A DNA stretch of 64,000 nucleotides, taken from Fontibacterium medardense (GTDB lineage: Bacteria > Pseudomonadota > Alphaproteobacteria > Pelagibacterales > Pelagibacteraceae). How positions within the stretch are numbered: the stretch's first letter is position 1; each line of letters opens with the position of its first letter. The position numbers and the translations under genes were made by a program. The notes under the pieces were generated by a model. That model made no database searches and was not told the DNA's origin. It saw only the letters and a program-made list of their open reading frames with translations. Where the stretch lies: positions 992,001 through 1,056,000 of the forward strand of contig OZ249404.1 in the NCBI GenBank assembly GCA_965235075.1. Direction: 5' to 3'. Positions 6,904-16,306 of the stretch are shown here, one piece after another.

Positions 6904-9024
6904 TTAATAGATCTCTCTTTTACCTACGTGATTTGCTGGGCTAATTATTTTTTCTTCTTCCATTTGATCAATAATTCTAGCCGCCCTATTATAACCAATT
7001 CCAAGTTTTCTTTGTAAAAAGCTAGTCGATGCTTTGCCTTCTGTTTTAATTATTTCAACTGCTTTATTATATAATTCATCTTTTCCTTCAGAGTTTAAAA
7101 CCACTTCATCGTTTTCTTGTTCTTCAATTCTAGTTACTTCTTCAATATAAGTTGGTGATCCTTGAAGTCTTAAGAATGTTGAAACCCTTTCTATTTCTTT
7201 TTCAGAAACATAAGGACCGTGAATTCTTATAATCCTGCTAGCTGAAGACATAAAAAGCATGTCCCCATTACCAAGTAATAATTCAGCGCCCTGCTCTCCC
7301 AATATAGTTCTGCTGTCTATTTTTGATGTTACTTGAAATGATATTCTAGTTGGAAAATTAGCTTTAATTGTACCTGTAATAACATCAACGCTTGGTCTTT
7401 GTGTTGCCATAACAATATGAATTCCAGCAGCCCTAGCCATTTGTGCAAGTCTTTGTATGTAGTTTTCAATTTCTTTACCTGCAATCATCATTAAGTCTGC
7501 CATTTCATCAACTATCACAACGATGTAAGGCATTTTTTTCTTACCCTCAGAAGATGCTTTATCGTTAAATCCTGAAATATTTCTCACTCCAATTTCAGTC
7601 ATTTCTCGATATCTTTTTTCCATTTCTTTAACGACCCATTTTAGAGCTGTTGTTGCTTTTTTAGGTTCAGTAATAACAGGTGTTAGTAGATGAGGGATTC
7701 CTTGATAGATTGAAAGCTCCAACATCTTAGGATCAATCATAATAAGTTTACAGTCATCAGGCTTGTGTCTGTAAAGAATTGATAAAATTAAAGTATTAAT
7801 GCAGACAGATTTTCCTGATCCTGTCGTTCCGGCAATTAAAAGATGTGGCATTGAAACCAAGTCCCCAACAATTGGAAATCCTGAAATACTTTTTCCAAGA
7901 GTTATTGGAATCTTAATATCTTTATTATTAAATTCTTTGCTAGAAATTATTTCTTTTAAAGCAACATTCTCTCTTACTTTATTTGGTATTTCTATTCCTA
8001 TGGTGCTTTTGCCAGGAACGGTTGCTACTCGAGTTGATATAGAACTTGTGTTACGCGCTATGTCTTCAGAAAGATTTATAATTTTTGAAGTTTTAATTCC
8101 TGCCGTTGGTTCAAATTCATATAAAGTTACAACAGGTCCAGCGCTTACTCTTTTTATTTCACCTGAAATACTAAAATCTAAAAGAACATTTTCGAGAAAT
8201 TTTGATTGAGTTTTATAACTTTCCTCATCTAATTGATTTTCAATTTTTACTGGATCATCAAGTAATTTTATTGGAGGTATTTTATAGCTTGTAGATTTTT
8301 CAATTTTTATGCTTTCCAGAGGAAGTTGTTGTTGAGGAGAAACTTCTTGTATTGGTATTTCTTCTTGAATTTTTTGATTAATACTCTCCTGTATGGGTAT
8401 ATTAATACTTATTTCTTCAGTATTTTTTCCTTTAATATATATTTTAAACATTAATTTTGGGAAAAAAGTTAATAAATTTTTTATAGTTACAAAGACAGTT
8501 TTCCATTCTTGAATATTTAATCCTGCGCTAAAATAAAAACATATTAAAGATATACATAGAAAAATAACCGAGAGATAAGCTCCAAAGGAATTGTTCTTTA
8601 TATTTAATTTTTCAGAAATAAAATTAGCAACAAACCCCCCAAAACCATTATCAGGAAGCCAAAAACTTTGATCAATGTTAATTGAGAAAAATAAAGCTCC
8701 AAAAATAATTGATAAAGTTAAAAATAATAGTTTTAAAGAAAAATTTTCAATTCTTTTTTTGAGAATTAAATACCCTCCCCAAATAATTAAATTTAGAAAT
8801 ATTAAAAAAGCCAAAACACCAAAAGCTTGAAGAAAAAAATCAGAAAGATAATAAAAAAGAGAGAAAAATTTATTATGAATATTTTTTTCTGCTGGGAATA
8901 CGTAGCTTATATTGTTGGCTGAATAGGTTGCTAAAGAGACAAAATACGCAAGACTTGAAAAAATAATTATTACACCTGCAAGCTCAATTAATTTTACTTT
9001 AATAAATGTTATTATTTTTTCCAT
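6904..9024 (-). CDS. ftsK: DNA translocase FtsK
   Basis: FtsK pumps chromosomal DNA through the division septum and activates XerCD recombination. The 706-aa product has an N-terminal membrane domain with about four hydrophobic helices (within residues 10-175) and a short linker (about 200-270). The motor domain follows, with Walker A AGTTGSGKS at 398-406 and Walker B IVVIVDEMADL at 501-511. A C-terminal winged-helix gamma domain contains FLQRKLGIGYNRAARI. The linker is short compared with E. coli, as in many alphaproteobacteria. It is divergent from the UbiH-like gene across 78 bp. Confidence 0.95.
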   Translation of the reverse strand: MEKIITFIKVKLIELAGVIIIFSSLAYFVSLATYSANNISYVFPAEKNIHNKFFSLFYYLSDFFLQAFGVLAFLIFLNLIIWGGYLILKKRIENFSLKLLFLTLSIIFGALFFSINIDQSFWLPDNGFGGFVANFISEKLNIKNNSFGAYLSVIFLCISLICFYFSAGLNIQEWKTVFVTIKNLLTFFPKLMFKIYIKGKNTEEISINIPIQESINQKIQEEIPIQEVSPQQQLPLESIKIEKSTSYKIPPIKLLDDPVKIENQLDEESYKTQSKFLENVLLDFSISGEIKRVSAGPVVTLYEFEPTAGIKTSKIINLSEDIARNTSSISTRVATVPGKSTIGIEIPNKVRENVALKEIISSKEFNNKDIKIPITLGKSISGFPIVGDLVSMPHLLIAGTTGSGKSVCINTLILSILYRHKPDDCKLIMIDPKMLELSIYQGIPHLLTPVITEPKKATTALKWVVKEMEKRYREMTEIGVRNISGFNDKASSEGKKKMPYIVVIVDEMADLMMIAGKEIENYIQRLAQMARAAGIHIVMATQRPSVDVITGTIKANFPTRISFQVTSKIDSRTILGEQGAELLLGNGDMLFMSSASRIIRIHGPYVSEKEIERVSTFLRLQGSPTYIEEVTRIEEQENDEVVLNSEGKDELYNKAVEIIKTEGKASTSFLQRKLGIGYNRAARIIDQMEEEKIISPANHVGKREIY

Positions 9025-9102
9025 ATTTTGCTTGGCGAATCACAATTAAAACCTTTGTATCATTAATATTCAGTTGATAGAATTCCAAAGCAAAACGTAA
9101 TC

Positions 9103-10278
9103 ATGATTAACTCTCAAAAAATTTGTATTATCGGTTCAGGTCTCACAGGCTTAATGATTGCTTATTTGTTATCAAAATTTAGATTGCAAATAGATATAGT
9201 TGAGCAGGATTTTAATAAAAAAAAGATTAACCCAACAAAAATTGCATTAAGCAAAAGTTCCTTAGATGAATTATGTCGTTATGGGCTAAAAGATATTAGA
9301 AAAAAATCTAATATTATCAAGAATATTTACTTACACGATTCTTATTCATCCATTAGCCTAAAACAAGATCTTCATTTCTCTGTATCTAACAAAAAAGAGG
9401 CGCTAGCTTATATTATTGATAGCAATACTTTATTTTCAGATATTTATAAAAAATTAAAGAGTTTAAAAAATATTAACTTTCTTAATAAAGAAATATTGTC
9501 GATTAATGATGGAAAATTTTTCAAAGAAATTACTTTTAAAGATTTAATTAAAAAAAATTATAATCTTATCATCTTTGCTTCTGCTAATAATCTTTCTTTA
9601 TTGTCAAAATTTAAATTAAGAAAAGTTGTAGATAAGTCCTATAACGAAGATGCATATGTTTTTAATCTATTTCATAATAAAATTTCAAATAATTCTGCAA
9701 GACAATTCTTTTTAAAAGATGGCCCTTTGGCTTTTCTTCCAGTTTCAAGTGCAGAGACCTCTGTAATTTGGTCTATTAAAAATAATTCGATTAATAAAAA
9801 ATATGTGTCAAATAAAAAGTATTTATTAAAGTTTTTTAATAATCATTTTAAAGAATTATTTAAAGAAATAATTTCTATCTCTGAGATTAATAAGTTTAAT
9901 CTAAATTATGTTTTGAATGAATTAAAAGATTCCAAAAGAACTTTACTGTTTGGTGAGATAGCTAATAAAATTCATCCTATAGCCGGTCAGGGTTGGAATA
10001 TGACTTTAAGAAATATATTTTCTTTAATAAAAGTTATTAAGTATTTTATAAATTTAGGTTTAGAGATTGGTAATGATATTTTTATAAAAAAATATTTTGA
10101 AGAGACAAATTTAAATAATCTGGCCTTTGCAACATTGATTGATGGGATTAGAAAAATATTTGATATAAGAATCGATAGTTATGCTGCCATAAGAAAGAAT
10201 ACACTTTCTAATCTTGATAAGAATTTTTTTATTAAAAAGAATTTTATAAATATAGCTAATAAAGGTTTATTTATTTGA
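9103..10278 (+). CDS. FAD-dependent monooxygenase, UbiH/UbiF-like (ubiquinone biosynthesis)
   Basis: The 391-aa protein opens with a dinucleotide-binding motif (IIGSGLTGLMIAYLL, residues 9-23), and a C-terminal FAD/ribose motif GEIANKIHPIAGQGWNMTLRN aligns with the GDAAH-HPxxGQGxN signature of ubiquinone-ring hydroxylases. The acidic residue has changed from Asp to Glu, and the AAH part is IAN. The most likely role is a ring hydroxylation step in ubiquinone synthesis; which carbon is modified cannot be read from the sequence. The 3' end overlaps the convergent ogt-like gene by 12 bases. Confidence 0.78.
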   Translation: MINSQKICIIGSGLTGLMIAYLLSKFRLQIDIVEQDFNKKKINPTKIALSKSSLDELCRYGLKDIRKKSNIIKNIYLHDSYSSISLKQDLHFSVSNKKEALAYIIDSNTLFSDIYKKLKSLKNINFLNKEILSINDGKFFKEITFKDLIKKNYNLIIFASANNLSLLSKFKLRKVVDKSYNEDAYVFNLFHNKISNNSARQFFLKDGPLAFLPVSSAETSVIWSIKNNSINKKYVSNKKYLLKFFNNHFKELFKEIISISEINKFNLNYVLNELKDSKRTLLFGEIANKIHPIAGQGWNMTLRNIFSLIKVIKYFINLGLEIGNDIFIKKYFEETNLNNLAFATLIDGIRKIFDIRIDSYAAIRKNTLSNLDKNFFIKKNFINIANKGLFI

Positions 10279-10722
10279 GTACTCAATTTCAAGTATTTTA
10301 CTTTTTAAGTTAACCCCGTGTTTTGCTGAAAAACCACCTAATAAACCATCAGACCTAATCACCCTATGACAAGGGATATAAAGCAATAATTTATTTTCAC
10401 CACATATTCTTCCAACATGTCTTGGATGTATTTTTGTTTTTTTAGAAATGTAATTATAAGAGACAGTTTTTCCATAGTTTATTTTTTTTATTTGATTCCA
10501 AACTTGTAATTGAGCCTTTGATCCAATAGCTTTTGTTTTGAAGGTAAATCTTTTTATTTTTTTATTTAAAAATTTTTTAATTTGATCTCTAGCCTTAAAT
10601 AATTGCAAGCTAGTTTTTTGTTTGATTATTTTTCTAAAATTTATATCAGTAATATAGCCATTCCTTTCTATAATTGAGACAAAACCTAGTGTTGTTTTAA
10701 AAGATAATTGGAAAGTTGACAT
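10267..10722 (-). CDS. Methylated-DNA--protein-cysteine methyltransferase (Ogt/MGMT-like)
   Basis: This suicide repair protein transfers alkyl groups from O6-alkylguanine (and O4-alkylthymine) to its own cysteine. The 151-aa product has the active-site motif IPCHRVI with Cys118, the helix-turn-helix segment YNYISKKTKIHPRHVGRIC with its arginine finger, and GGFSAKHGVNLK downstream. The N-terminal domain is short but in the normal range. It is divergent from mnmE across only 31 bp, so the two promoters must overlap or lie in the flanking genes. Confidence 0.92.
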   Translation of the reverse strand: MSTFQLSFKTTLGFVSIIERNGYITDINFRKIIKQKTSLQLFKARDQIKKFLNKKIKRFTFKTKAIGSKAQLQVWNQIKKINYGKTVSYNYISKKTKIHPRHVGRICGENKLLLYIPCHRVIRSDGLLGGFSAKHGVNLKSKILEIEYSNK

Positions 10723-10753
10723 TTATATTAAAACTAAATCATATCTTTTTTTT

Positions 10754-12079
10754 ATGTCAATATTTGCATTAGCCACTGCACCAGGAACATCTGGTTTGGC
10801 AGTTATAAGAGTCTCTGGGAAAGAGGCTTTTAAGGTGGCTCAAACTGTAACTAAATTTAAAAAAATTAAGCCAAGAGTGGCTAATTTTTCTTCCTTTTAT
10901 GATCATAAAAATAAGCTTATTGATAAGGGAATTTTTATATTTTTCCAAAAACCTAATAGCTACACAGGTGATGATGTAGTTGAATTTCACATTCATGGAA
11001 GCAATGCTGTTATTAAATATTTTTTAAAAACTTTATCTAATTTTAAAAACTGTAGATTGGCTAAGCCAGGTGAATTTACTAAAACTGCCCTTCTTAATAA
11101 AAAAATTAATTTATTACAGGCTGAGAGCTTAATTGATTTAATAAATTCAGAAACTGAACTTCAAAGAATTCAGGCTTTAAAAGTAATGAATGAAGATACG
11201 ACAAAAGTTTACACCAATTTAAGAGAAGAAATGATTAAAATACTCTCCGATTATGAGGCTGTCATTGATTTTTCGGACGATGAAGTGGGCGAAAATGTAT
11301 TTTCTAATAATCGAGATAAGTTACTGAAAATAAATGATAAAATTAAAGAAATAATACTTAAGGGAGAGAATTCAGAGAAAATTAGAGAAGGATTTAAGAT
11401 ATCAATCATAGGACCAACTAATTCTGGAAAATCATCTTTAATTAATTGCTTGTCAAATAGGCAAGTGTCTATTGTTTCTAATGTGCCTGGCACTACTAGA
11501 GACATTATAGAAACAAGTATTATGCTAAGTGGAAAGTTAGTAAGATTTTTTGATACAGCTGGGTTTAGAAATTCAAAAAATATTGTTGAAAAAAAGGGAA
11601 TTTCATTAACTAATAAAAATCTGAAAGATTCAGATTTAAAGTTAATTATTTTTGATCACACCAAAAAAATAGATAAAAAAATTTTAAAATTATTTGATCT
11701 AAAATCAATTTTGGTTCTAAATAAAATTGATATTAAAAGTTCAAATAAATTTTTAGAAGATAAAATTTATAAACCTATAAGAATTTCCGCAAAGAAAAAT
11801 ATAGGAATTTCTAATCTTGTAAAAAGAATATCAAAAAAAATTGATGCTCACTTTACGGTTAATGAAGATAATATAATTTCAAGACAAAGACACACAAAAA
11901 GCCTTGAAAATACAGTGTTTTTTATTGAAAAATGCCTTAATAAAAAAACTATCGATCAAATTGATTTGGCGGCAGAAGATTTAAGACTAGCAGTTAGGAA
12001 TCTTGGAGAAGTAGTTGGCTATGTTAATGTTGAAGAATTATTAGATAGAATATTTAAAGATTTTTGTATCGGCAAATAG
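10754..12079 (+). CDS. mnmE: tRNA modification GTPase MnmE
   Basis: With MnmG this GTPase installs the (carboxymethyl)aminomethyl group on wobble U34 of several tRNAs. Domains in order: N-terminal folate-binding domain (about 1-117), helical domain split around an inserted G domain (about 215-370), and the C-terminal CIGK end that carries the catalytic cysteine. G1 is GPTNSGKSS at 220-228, then GTTRD, DTAGF and NKID. At 441 aa it is normal. It begins the mnmE-mnmG-rsmG-parA-parB block, an arrangement found near the replication origin in many bacteria. Confidence 0.96.
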   Translation: MSIFALATAPGTSGLAVIRVSGKEAFKVAQTVTKFKKIKPRVANFSSFYDHKNKLIDKGIFIFFQKPNSYTGDDVVEFHIHGSNAVIKYFLKTLSNFKNCRLAKPGEFTKTALLNKKINLLQAESLIDLINSETELQRIQALKVMNEDTTKVYTNLREEMIKILSDYEAVIDFSDDEVGENVFSNNRDKLLKINDKIKEIILKGENSEKIREGFKISIIGPTNSGKSSLINCLSNRQVSIVSNVPGTTRDIIETSIMLSGKLVRFFDTAGFRNSKNIVEKKGISLTNKNLKDSDLKLIIFDHTKKIDKKILKLFDLKSILVLNKIDIKSSNKFLEDKIYKPIRISAKKNIGISNLVKRISKKIDAHFTVNEDNIISRQRHTKSLENTVFFIEKCLNKKTIDQIDLAAEDLRLAVRNLGEVVGYVNVEELLDRIFKDFCIGK

Positions 12080-12126
12080 CATAAAAATAACTTATCTTTT
12101 AAGTTAATGGGATATATAAACCCAAT

Positions 12127-13995
12127 ATGAATTTAGAAAATAATTTTGACGTAATCGTAATTGGAGCCGGTCACGCAGGTTGCGAAGCTGCTGCTGCTGC
12201 AGCAAGATCAGGTGTTAACACTGCTCTTATCACAAACTCACTTTCTACAATTGGCGAAATGTCATGTAATCCTGCAATTGGAGGATTAGGCAAAGGTCAC
12301 CTAGTTAGAGAAATTGATGCATTAGACGGTATTATGGGAATTGTTGCCGATCAATCAGGAATACAATTTAGATTATTAAATAGTAGCAGAGGACATGCTG
12401 TTAGGGGCCCAAGAACTCAATCTGATAGAGAGCTTTATAAAAAATATATGCAAGAAATGTTACTAAGTTATTGTAATTTAAGCCTTTTTTATGACCCTGT
12501 AACAAAGTTTGAATTTAGGAAAAATAAAATTATTTCGATAGAAACTCAATCTGGAAATTCATTTTCGGCAAAAAAATTTATTTTAACGACCGGAACTTTT
12601 TTAAATGGCCTTATTCATATTGGAGATGAAAAGATTTCAGCTGGAAGAATAGATGAGAAACCAACCTTAGGACTAAGTGAGCAGTTAAAAAAATTAAATT
12701 TTAAAATTGGCAGATTGAAGACTGGAACACCTCCAAGACTTGATGGAACAACTATTAATTATGAAGAACTTGAAATGCAAAATGCTGATGAAAAACCTTA
12801 TTTTTTTTCTTATTTAACCAAAAAAATTAATGCCAAACAGATTTCCTGTGGGATGACTTATACTAACGATAAAGTTCATAGAATTATTGAAAAAAATTTA
12901 AAGCGAAGTGCCATGTACTCCGGATCAATTAAAAGTGTCGGTCCTAGATATTGTCCTTCTATAGAAGATAAGATCGTAAAATTTAAAGATAAGCAGCGTC
13001 ATCAAATTTTTTTAGAACCAGAAAGTCTTACGACAAATATTGTCTACCCGAATGGCATATCAACTTCACTTCCTAAGGAAATTCAACAAGAAATACTATT
13101 TAAAATCAATGGTTTACAGAACGTTCGCATGATAAGACCTGGATATGCAATTGAGTATGATTATGTATTCCCAACAGAGTTAGATTTCACTCTTAAAACA
13201 AAAAAAATTGAAAATTTATATCTTGCAGGTCAAATTAACGGAACAACAGGATATGAAGAGGCTGCTGCACAAGGAATTGTAGCTGGTCTTAATGCTGCTC
13301 AATCTGTTAAAAATTTAGAACCAATAAAATTTGAAAGATCGCAGTCTTATATTGGAGTGATGATTGATGATTTAATTACTAAAGGCGTCAGTGAACCTTA
13401 CAGAATGTTTACATCACGAGCTGAATATAGATTAACTCTGAGAGCAGACAATGCAGATTTAAGATTAACCCCTTTGGCCATTAAATATAATTTTATATCT
13501 GAAATTAGAAAGTCAAAATTTGTCAATAAAATCAATGACTTAAATGATTTTAAAATTATTCTGTCAAACAAGATAGTGTCACCTACTCTTTTAAAAAAAA
13601 ATGGAATTAAAATTTCTCAAGACGGAAGAAAAAAATCTCTTTTACAGGTTTTAAAATTTAAGGATGTTACTCTAGAAAAAATCAGAGCTATATTTTCAGA
13701 CATACCAAAGTATGAAGATGAAATAGAAGACTTAATAAAAACAGAGTCCCATTATAGTGGTTATATAGAACAGCAAAAAAGAGATATAAGCATATTTGAA
13801 AAGGATGAAAATCTCATAATACCAAAAAAAATTGACTATGAATCAGTTTCTGGTCTTTCAAATGAGATTAAAAGAAAACTCAAGGAGATAAAACCATTAA
13901 CTTTTGGTCAGGCATTAAGAATAGACGGAGTGACCCCTGCGGCAATTAATATATTGATGATTTATTGTAAAAATACCCTTAGAAAAGCATCATAG
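12127..13995 (+). CDS. mnmG: tRNA uridine-5-carboxymethylaminomethyl synthesis enzyme MnmG (GidA)
   Basis: This FAD- and NADH-dependent partner of MnmE modifies tRNA wobble uridine. The 622-aa sequence starts with the FAD-binding motif VIGAGHAGCEAA and shows the family signatures GEMSCNPAIGGLGKGHLVREID and GQINGTTGYEEAAAQG. A C-terminal helical domain is present. Length is full. A small imperfect hairpin (TGGG and CCCA separated by nine bases, at about 12108-12124) lies just before the ATG; it may be chance. rsmG follows after 5 bases. Confidence 0.97.
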   Translation: MNLENNFDVIVIGAGHAGCEAAAAAARSGVNTALITNSLSTIGEMSCNPAIGGLGKGHLVREIDALDGIMGIVADQSGIQFRLLNSSRGHAVRGPRTQSDRELYKKYMQEMLLSYCNLSLFYDPVTKFEFRKNKIISIETQSGNSFSAKKFILTTGTFLNGLIHIGDEKISAGRIDEKPTLGLSEQLKKLNFKIGRLKTGTPPRLDGTTINYEELEMQNADEKPYFFSYLTKKINAKQISCGMTYTNDKVHRIIEKNLKRSAMYSGSIKSVGPRYCPSIEDKIVKFKDKQRHQIFLEPESLTTNIVYPNGISTSLPKEIQQEILFKINGLQNVRMIRPGYAIEYDYVFPTELDFTLKTKKIENLYLAGQINGTTGYEEAAAQGIVAGLNAAQSVKNLEPIKFERSQSYIGVMIDDLITKGVSEPYRMFTSRAEYRLTLRADNADLRLTPLAIKYNFISEIRKSKFVNKINDLNDFKIILSNKIVSPTLLKKNGIKISQDGRKKSLLQVLKFKDVTLEKIRAIFSDIPKYEDEIEDLIKTESHYSGYIEQQKRDISIFEKDENLIIPKKIDYESVSGLSNEIKRKLKEIKPLTFGQALRIDGVTPAAINILMIYCKNTLRKAS

Positions 13996-14000
13996 AAAAC

Positions 14001-14630
14001 ATGAACAATGATATTGAATTTTTTATAAAAAAATTCAATGTTTCACGTGAAACAATAGAAAAACTTAATATATACAATGATTTTTTATTAGAAAATAATA
14101 AATTATTGAATTTAATAGGAAAAACAACAGAAAAACATGTTTTTTCAAGGCATTTTAAAGATTCTGCTCAGATATACAATTTAATTGAGGATAAATCTGA
14201 AATTATAGATATTGGTTCAGGAGCTGGATTTCCAGGAATTATAATAAAGATTTTGATGGTTAATGATAAAATAGAAGGAAACGTTGTATTAATAGATAAA
14301 AGTCCTAAAAAATGCAAATTTCTTCAAGATTTATCTAATAAACTTTCTCTAATATTGAAAATTGAAAATTTAAGACTAGAAGATTATAAATTTAATAAAA
14401 TTTCAACCGTAGTTTCTAGAGCATTCAAAAAAACAGTCGACACAATTGATATACTTTTTAAAAATAATGAAAAAATAAGAAATGTTATATTAATTAAAGG
14501 TAAAACTTATCAACAAGAATTAGATGATGCTAAAAAAAAATATACATTTCATTTAGAAAAATTTAGAAGCATTACATCTGATGAATCCTATATTCTTAAA
14601 ATTAGTAACATTAAACTTGCTACAACTTAG
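14001..14630 (+). CDS. rsmG: 16S rRNA (guanine-527-N7)-methyltransferase RsmG (GidB)
   Basis: RsmG methylates G527 of 16S rRNA; its loss can give low-level streptomycin resistance. The 209-aa product has the SAM-binding motif IDIGSGAGFPGIII and an acidic LIDKSPKKCKFLQ strand. The N-terminal residues FNVSRETIEKL encode the parS site at 14039-14054, so the same bases serve as protein code and partition site, as in several other bacteria. parA begins 2-8 bases downstream. Confidence 0.95.
   Translation: MNNDIEFFIKKFNVSRETIEKLNIYNDFLLENNKLLNLIGKTTEKHVFSRHFKDSAQIYNLIEDKSEIIDIGSGAGFPGIIIKILMVNDKIEGNVVLIDKSPKKCKFLQDLSNKLSLILKIENLRLEDYKFNKISTVVSRAFKKTVDTIDILFKNNEKIRNVILIKGKTYQQELDDAKKKYTFHLEKFRSITSDESYILKISNIKLATT
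14039..14054. promoter_or_regulatory. parS partition site (perfect 16-bp palindrome)
   Basis: The sequence TGTTTCACGTGAAACA is a perfect inverted repeat and matches the conserved bacterial parS consensus exactly. It lies in the rsmG coding region about 0.6 kb upstream of parA and 1.4 kb upstream of parB. ParB binds parS and spreads as a CTP-dependent clamp to form the partition complex. It is the only exact copy I noticed in the window, but I could not search exhaustively for degenerate copies. Confidence 0.95.
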
Positions 14631-14638
14631 AGTTGCAA

Positions 14639-15439
14639 ATGCCTAGGATAATTTCAGTTATAAATCAGAAGGGTGGAGTCGGCAAAACCACTACTGCAAT
14701 TAATCTAGCAGCAGGTCTGGCTCTTAAAAATTATAAAGTTCTGCTTATCGATCTTGATCCGCAGGGCAACGCATCAACTGGTGTTGGTATTAGTCAGGGT
14801 GAAAGAGATAAATCAATTTATGATTTACTAATAAAAAAAGATTCTTTTTTAGAATGTATAAAAAAAACAAAGATAGAAAATTTAAGCATCATACCAGCTA
14901 ATGCAGATCTATCAGGACTTGAAACTGAAGTTGCAAATAATTCTCAAAAAGCTTTTTTATTAAAAAATATTATCGATGATCCAGTAAACAATTTAGAAAA
15001 AGAGAAATTTTCATTCATCATAATAGATTGTCCTCCATCGCTTAGTCTTCTTACAATCATGTCTTTAGTTATTTCCGATTCATTAGTTGTTCCATTGCAA
15101 ACAGAGTTCTTTGCGTTAGAGGGTTTAAGTCAATTAGTTAAAACAATCGACCGTATAAAAATTAATTTAAATCCAAGTTTAGAAATACAAGGCATAGTTC
15201 TCACTATGTATGATAAGCGTAATAAACTTTGCGCTGACGTTGAAAAAGAAGGAAGAAATTTTTTTGGAAATAAAGTCTATAATACAAATATACCCCGTAA
15301 TGTAAGAATTTCAGAAGCTCCTTCATTTGGAATGCCAGTGATTTTGTATGATAAAAATTGTTCGGGTTCATTAGCTTATAATCAGTTCATTGATGAGTTT
15401 TTAGTTAGAGAAAATTTAGAAGAAAAAAAAGTTGCATAA
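14639..15439 (+). CDS. parA: Chromosome partitioning ATPase ParA (Soj)
   Basis: ParA is a deviant Walker ATPase that forms nucleoid-bound gradients moving ParB-parS complexes. The 266-aa product starts MPRIISVINQKGGVGKTT with the deviant Walker A (residues 11-18) and contains DLDPQGNAS and FIIIDCPPSLS as A' and Walker B motifs. An in-frame TTG at 14633 would add two residues; I prefer the ATG at 14639. It abuts parB with no gap (stop 15437-15439, parB ATG 15440), so the two are co-translated. It has no long N-terminal DNA-binding extension, as in the chromosomal Soj type. Confidence 0.96.
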   Translation: MPRIISVINQKGGVGKTTTAINLAAGLALKNYKVLLIDLDPQGNASTGVGISQGERDKSIYDLLIKKDSFLECIKKTKIENLSIIPANADLSGLETEVANNSQKAFLLKNIIDDPVNNLEKEKFSFIIIDCPPSLSLLTIMSLVISDSLVVPLQTEFFALEGLSQLVKTIDRIKINLNPSLEIQGIVLTMYDKRNKLCADVEKEGRNFFGNKVYNTNIPRNVRISEAPSFGMPVILYDKNCSGSLAYNQFIDEFLVRENLEEKKVA

Positions 15440-16306
15440 ATGATTGGAAATAAATTTAAAGGTTTAGGTAAAGGTCTTTCCGCATTAATGGGGGATGTTC
15501 CACCAGAAAATATTCAAACTAAAAGTTCTTCAGAAAAAATTCCTATACATTTTGTATACGCTAACCCATCTCAACCAAGAAAGAATTTTAATCAAGAATT
15601 GTTAAATGAACTTTCAGAGTCAATTAAGGAACAGGGAATTATTCAGCCAATATTAGTAAGAAAAAAATCAGAAGATAAATTTGAAATTGTTGCTGGAGAA
15701 AGAAGATGGAGAGCAGCTCAACTTGCAAAAATTCATGAAGTTCCGGTTATTATTTTAAATATTGATGATAAAAAATCTTTAGAATTTGCAATATTAGAAA
15801 ACATTCAAAGATCAGATTTAAATGGGATAGAAGAGGCTTTAGGTTATGATAATTTAGTAAAAAAATTTGGATACTCTCAAGAAACATTATCAAAAATTTT
15901 AGGAAAAAGCAGAAGTCATATTGCTAATACACTTAGACTTGCTGGTTTGCCTGAAGAGATAAAAAAAATGATCCTAGATGGATTGTTAACTTCAGGTCAC
16001 GCAAGATGTTTAGTCAATGTTCCAGACAATATTAAACTTGCGAAAATAATAGTTAATAAGAATCTTTCCGTAAGACAGGCTGAATTTTTAGTGAAAAAAG
16101 AACAAGTTTTCTCTAGTTCAAAAAAAGTTAAAACTAATAACAAAGATACAAATATAAAATCCTTAGAAAGCGATCTTGGACTATTGATGGGAATAAAAGT
16201 GGATATTAAAAATAAGAAAAATAATTCTGGAGATATTAAATTTTCTTACAAAAATCTTGATCAATTAAATAAAATTATTAGTGTTCTTAAAGGCTATTTT
16301 AGATAA
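15440..16306 (+). CDS. parB: Chromosome partitioning protein ParB (Spo0J)
   Basis: ParB is a parS-binding CTPase clamp, 288 aa. The N-terminal KGLGKGLSALMG segment, which interacts with ParA, is followed by the CTP-binding ParB domain with VAGERRWRAAQLA and ENIQRSDLNGIEEA. The helix-turn-helix region follows (FGYSQETLSKILGKSRSHI) and then a C-terminal dimerisation domain. Its cognate parS is upstream in rsmG. The last 42 bases overlap the 3' end of convergent holA, so ParB's dimerisation tail and the end of HolA are encoded by opposite strands of the same DNA. Confidence 0.96.
   Translation: MIGNKFKGLGKGLSALMGDVPPENIQTKSSSEKIPIHFVYANPSQPRKNFNQELLNELSESIKEQGIIQPILVRKKSEDKFEIVAGERRWRAAQLAKIHEVPVIILNIDDKKSLEFAILENIQRSDLNGIEEALGYDNLVKKFGYSQETLSKILGKSRSHIANTLRLAGLPEEIKKMILDGLLTSGHARCLVNVPDNIKLAKIIVNKNLSVRQAEFLVKKEQVFSSSKKVKTNNKDTNIKSLESDLGLLMGIKVDIKNKKNNSGDIKFSYKNLDQLNKIISVLKGYFR

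Noticed and set aside
7799..8209. 136-aa plus-strand open frame opposite ftsK
   Set aside because: It is antisense to the conserved FtsK motor domain; its sequence mirrors the codon structure of ftsK and has no recognisable domain.
12089..12124. Small inverted repeats between mnmE and mnmG (AACTTA/TAAGTT and TGGG/CCCA)
   Set aside because: Stems are short (4-6 bp), AT-rich or weak, with no T-run. In DNA this AT-rich such repeats are expected by chance, so I did not call a terminator or riboswitch.
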